From Nitrospirota bacterium (GTDB lineage Bacteria > Nitrospirota > Nitrospiria > Nitrospirales > UBA8639), in contig RFGF01000041.1 of NCBI GenBank assembly GCA_003695915.1, positions 89,888 through 153,887 of the forward strand: a stretch of 64,000 nt of DNA, read 5' to 3'. Shown here one piece after another: positions 62,026-64,000 of the stretch (positions are counted from its first letter, which is position 1; each line of letters starts with the position of its first letter). The notes under the pieces were generated by a model, which saw only the letters and a program-made list of their open reading frames with translations, had not been told where the DNA came from and made no database searches. The position numbers were made by a program, and so were the translations under genes.

Positions 62026-62982
62026 ATGACCTTTCGCAAAACTACCAAATATTTAGGACGAGCTTTGCTACTGCTCAGCATGGTGGTATTTTCAAGCAGT
62101 TGTGTAACGATTCCTACGAAAAAAGCGTCCGTCAAGTATGAACAGGTGAAGGAAGCCGGTCTTGAAGGCAAGGAACTCCTGTTCGAAGGCTTGGTTACCG
62201 ACAACACCACTAAGGCTCTGTCGGGTCTCACCCCCGGGGTATTCCTTAACATCGGGTTCCCGTTGGTGCCGGAACGTGGACCGGTTGATGATCCCATCGG
62301 TCTCTCACGCGATGCTCACGAAGTCCTGCGCCGCATCAACCCGGAAATTCGCCTTTGGGGAACCAACTACGGTATTGCCGTCGAACGGCGTGGCTGGTCC
62401 CAGACTTATATTGCCGGTGATTCACAGGCCGCTTGTGTCATCTTGTATGATTTCCGCGTGGATGTCCGCGATGTCAGCCTGGGCCGCAATGGACCTTTTG
62501 GACGGGTGCCGGGCGCGCAATGGTGGGTCAAGGTGTTGACCCGGCAAAGGCATGGCAAGGACGGGCTCTACATTCTTGTCGTGACTCAGGTGCACATCAA
62601 CAAGGACCGCATCGGCCAACGTTTCACTGAAAACCATAATCGCGTACGTGCCGCACGTCAGCGTGGCAATCGACCGATCACCATTCCTGCTATGCCGCGC
62701 TGGTTCATCGTTGAACACGAACTGGGTCATGTCGAGCAGATTCGCACCGCTTTCCGCCGGGTCATCGACAATGTGGTACGAAACAATCGCCTGTGCAACC
62801 CCAACCGGCCTATCAACAGACACAAGGCTCTAGTCGAACAGCGTTTCACCCAAGAATGGCAACGGCTAACCACCAGCGGCATAGGTGGCAGCCATGAAAT
62901 GAGTGGTGGGTATCCCAACAACGAGATCGAACGCGAGGTACGAGAACGCTCCTGGCGCTTATGGGATGCGCGCAATCCGTGA
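62026..62982 (+). CDS. Putative lipoprotein with HELGH zinc-metalloprotease motif
   Basis: 318 residues from ATG 62026 (ATG 62014 also possible). Signal peptide 'ALLLLSMVVFSSSC' with a lipobox-like SSSC. Residues 231-235 are HELGH, matching the HExxH zinc site ('VEHELGHVEQI'); a third ligand cannot be assigned by eye. The rest is not recognised. It could be a surface peptidase; the motif may also be fortuitous, although its setting within a helix is right. Confidence 0.6.
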   Translation: MTFRKTTKYLGRALLLLSMVVFSSSCVTIPTKKASVKYEQVKEAGLEGKELLFEGLVTDNTTKALSGLTPGVFLNIGFPLVPERGPVDDPIGLSRDAHEVLRRINPEIRLWGTNYGIAVERRGWSQTYIAGDSQAACVILYDFRVDVRDVSLGRNGPFGRVPGAQWWVKVLTRQRHGKDGLYILVVTQVHINKDRIGQRFTENHNRVRAARQRGNRPITIPAMPRWFIVEHELGHVEQIRTAFRRVIDNVVRNNRLCNPNRPINRHKALVEQRFTQEWQRLTTSGIGGSHEMSGGYPNNEIEREVRERSWRLWDARNP

Positions 62983-63625
62983 CCGCGCCTTCCTGCTTCA
63001 TGAAACGACACAAACTTTATCTGACCTGAATCGTTTCTCGTGTTAGAGACGATAATGACCATATAGTGTGAGCAAAATGGGGACAAATGCGGATTAACCT
63101 CTCATTGTCGGTCCAGTGGGCCGGGCAACATCTGGGCGAAATTAACCTCTATAGCCGCTTAAAGTTCCAGCTTCTTGGAGAAGGGGAAAGTCTTTACTGT
63201 AGGACTCTATAGGGTTGCTCACAACATGCTATCTTTTTCGATAGATCAAGGCCTGACACATGGGTGGAGCTGACATGGTATTCCACCGGCGGCGCTCCAT
63301 ACCACGCATTTCACCCTCAGCGTGCGGCAGCAAGCGCTTTGCAAAGCCCCATAGGAAACGGAGGTTCGCAATCTGTCAAAGGATAGTTAATGTAAACTAA
63401 ACGATCGCCGAGGCATCGTTGGCCGTGAGTCGTCTCGTGTGTGAAAGCCTTCCATTTCGCCAATCCTAGTCCAGCCTGAGCCATCCTCGGACATTTTTCC
63501 ATCCCGAGGACACTGCAAAACAGCATAAAAGACATCGACAGCCGCTTCACTCCACAAAGCGACGGGGTACGCTCGTGTTTGCAGTTGCGGTCATGCTTGC
63601 GCGGGTCCTCCTCTAGGAAGCGAAT
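62983..63625. other. Stretch of about 640 bases without a supported gene
   Basis: No frame on either strand shows convincing coding character. The segment near 63066-63090 (GTGAGCAAAATGGGGACA) looks like a transposon end, but no partner end or transposase is visible. Short open frames on the minus strand around 63317-63550 have no recognisable motif. It is probably decayed mobile DNA. Confidence 0.5.
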
Positions 63626-63910
63626 CTAGGACGCGAACATCGGTGGCGGATATGTGATCCGTTTCTCAGTGATTCGCGCTCCATATGTCAGCACATGTAG
63701 CTGGGGCTCGCGATCCGTCACCATGTGCCACACCTCGACGCCGCTCGCAACGAGCGTATCGCTGATCAATCGGCGATGGCATCGCCACCATAGTCGTTTC
63801 GCACACATGATGGCGACAGGCTGCGATTGCGCTCTTTCGATCAACGCCTCGAGGGCCCGTCGAAACACGTCACTTTGCATGTACGCGGCATACGTTCGAA
63901 AGAGGCCTTG
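63626..63910 (-). pseudogene. DUF488 protein, N-terminally truncated
   Basis: Read from 63910 down, the frame gives 'GLFRTYAAYMQSDVFRRALEALIERAQSQPVAIMCAKRLWWRCHRRLISD' region, the C-terminal half of DUF488 ('MCAE-x3-WRCHRxLIAD' pattern). An in-frame TGA at 63911-63913 and unrelated sequence beyond remove the first half, including the conserved start of the family. ATG at 63878-63880 could start an 84-residue remnant. The breakpoint near 63910 suggests an insertion or recombination event. Confidence 0.65.
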
Positions 63911-64000
63911 TCAATAGGTGTGTCAATGGACTCAGGCAGCGGACTCCTGTCGGGTGACCATGGTTGACTGCTTCACGCCGTCGACAAACTGAACCCCGGC

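Noticed and set aside
63317..63550. 77-codon minus-strand frame near the right end
   Set aside because: No motif, no ribosome site, in a stretch that looks like decayed mobile DNA.
63911..64000. Possible transposase C-terminus on the minus strand at the right edge ('GVQFVDGVKQSTMVTRQESAA')
   Set aside because: Only about 25 residues are inside the window; the family cannot be identified.

Overview
This 64 kb window comes from a flagellated Gram-negative bacterium. Gene order and protein style (fliW-csrA, then a very large sugar island, then fliC-flaG-fliD-fliS-fliT) fit Nitrospira or a close relative in Nitrospirota. That assignment is an impression; no rRNA or housekeeping marker is present to prove it.

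Layout. Bases 1-494 hold the end of fliW and all of csrA. Bases 735-49136 are about 40 densely packed genes, all on the plus strand, many overlapping by a few bases: a flagellin-glycosylation island lying between the csrA and fliC loci. Its sugar half (0.7-33.9 kb) encodes GDP-heptose-type activation (GmhA, HddA, HddC and a HldE-like enzyme with reversed domain order), a ColD-like PLP 3-dehydratase with His in place of the catalytic Lys, a GDP-fucose-synthase-like reductase, six or more other sugar epimerases, reductases or dehydrogenases, a sugar C-methyltransferase, two split transketolases, one E1-alpha/E1-beta pair without E2 or E3, and four radical SAM proteins. A terminator-like hairpin at 33.97 kb and a possible sigma-28 promoter at 34.06 kb separate this from the transfer half (34.2-49.1 kb). 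The transfer half holds a fifth radical SAM protein, a 1447-residue four-domain glycosyltransferase/methyltransferase, a double GT2-TPR protein, two GT9 (heptosyltransferase-family) proteins, a CgeB-type transferase and a Maf-CgeB fusion.

Bases 49.2-54.1 kb are the filament genes: a sigma-28 promoter, a leader with a GGA-loop hairpin that looks like a CsrA site, a minimal 275-residue flagellin, FlaG, FliD, FliS and a FliT-like chaperone. A tiny free-standing histidine-kinase dimerisation domain and a PilZ protein follow. A CsgG/FlgO-like envelope protein ends the run at 55.7 kb. The simplest reading is that the island builds one or more elaborate, probably heptose-based and carbon-branched or C-methylated sugars and attaches them to flagellin, while FliW-CsrA controls flagellin translation.

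Bases 55.7-64 kb are an accessory zone: an HD phosphohydrolase and tRNA-Ser(UGA) on the minus strand, a dead tyrosine integrase, a TnpB scar, a membrane protein, an LPP20-type lipoprotein, a Phd/VapC-like toxin-antitoxin pair, an integron-cassette-like gene with an attC-like palindrome, a lipoprotein with an HELGH metalloprotease motif, and a truncated DUF488 gene.

Several genes carry single-base frameshifts (13.996, 26.315 and 57.669 kb). Each is either real decay, recoding or an assembly error.
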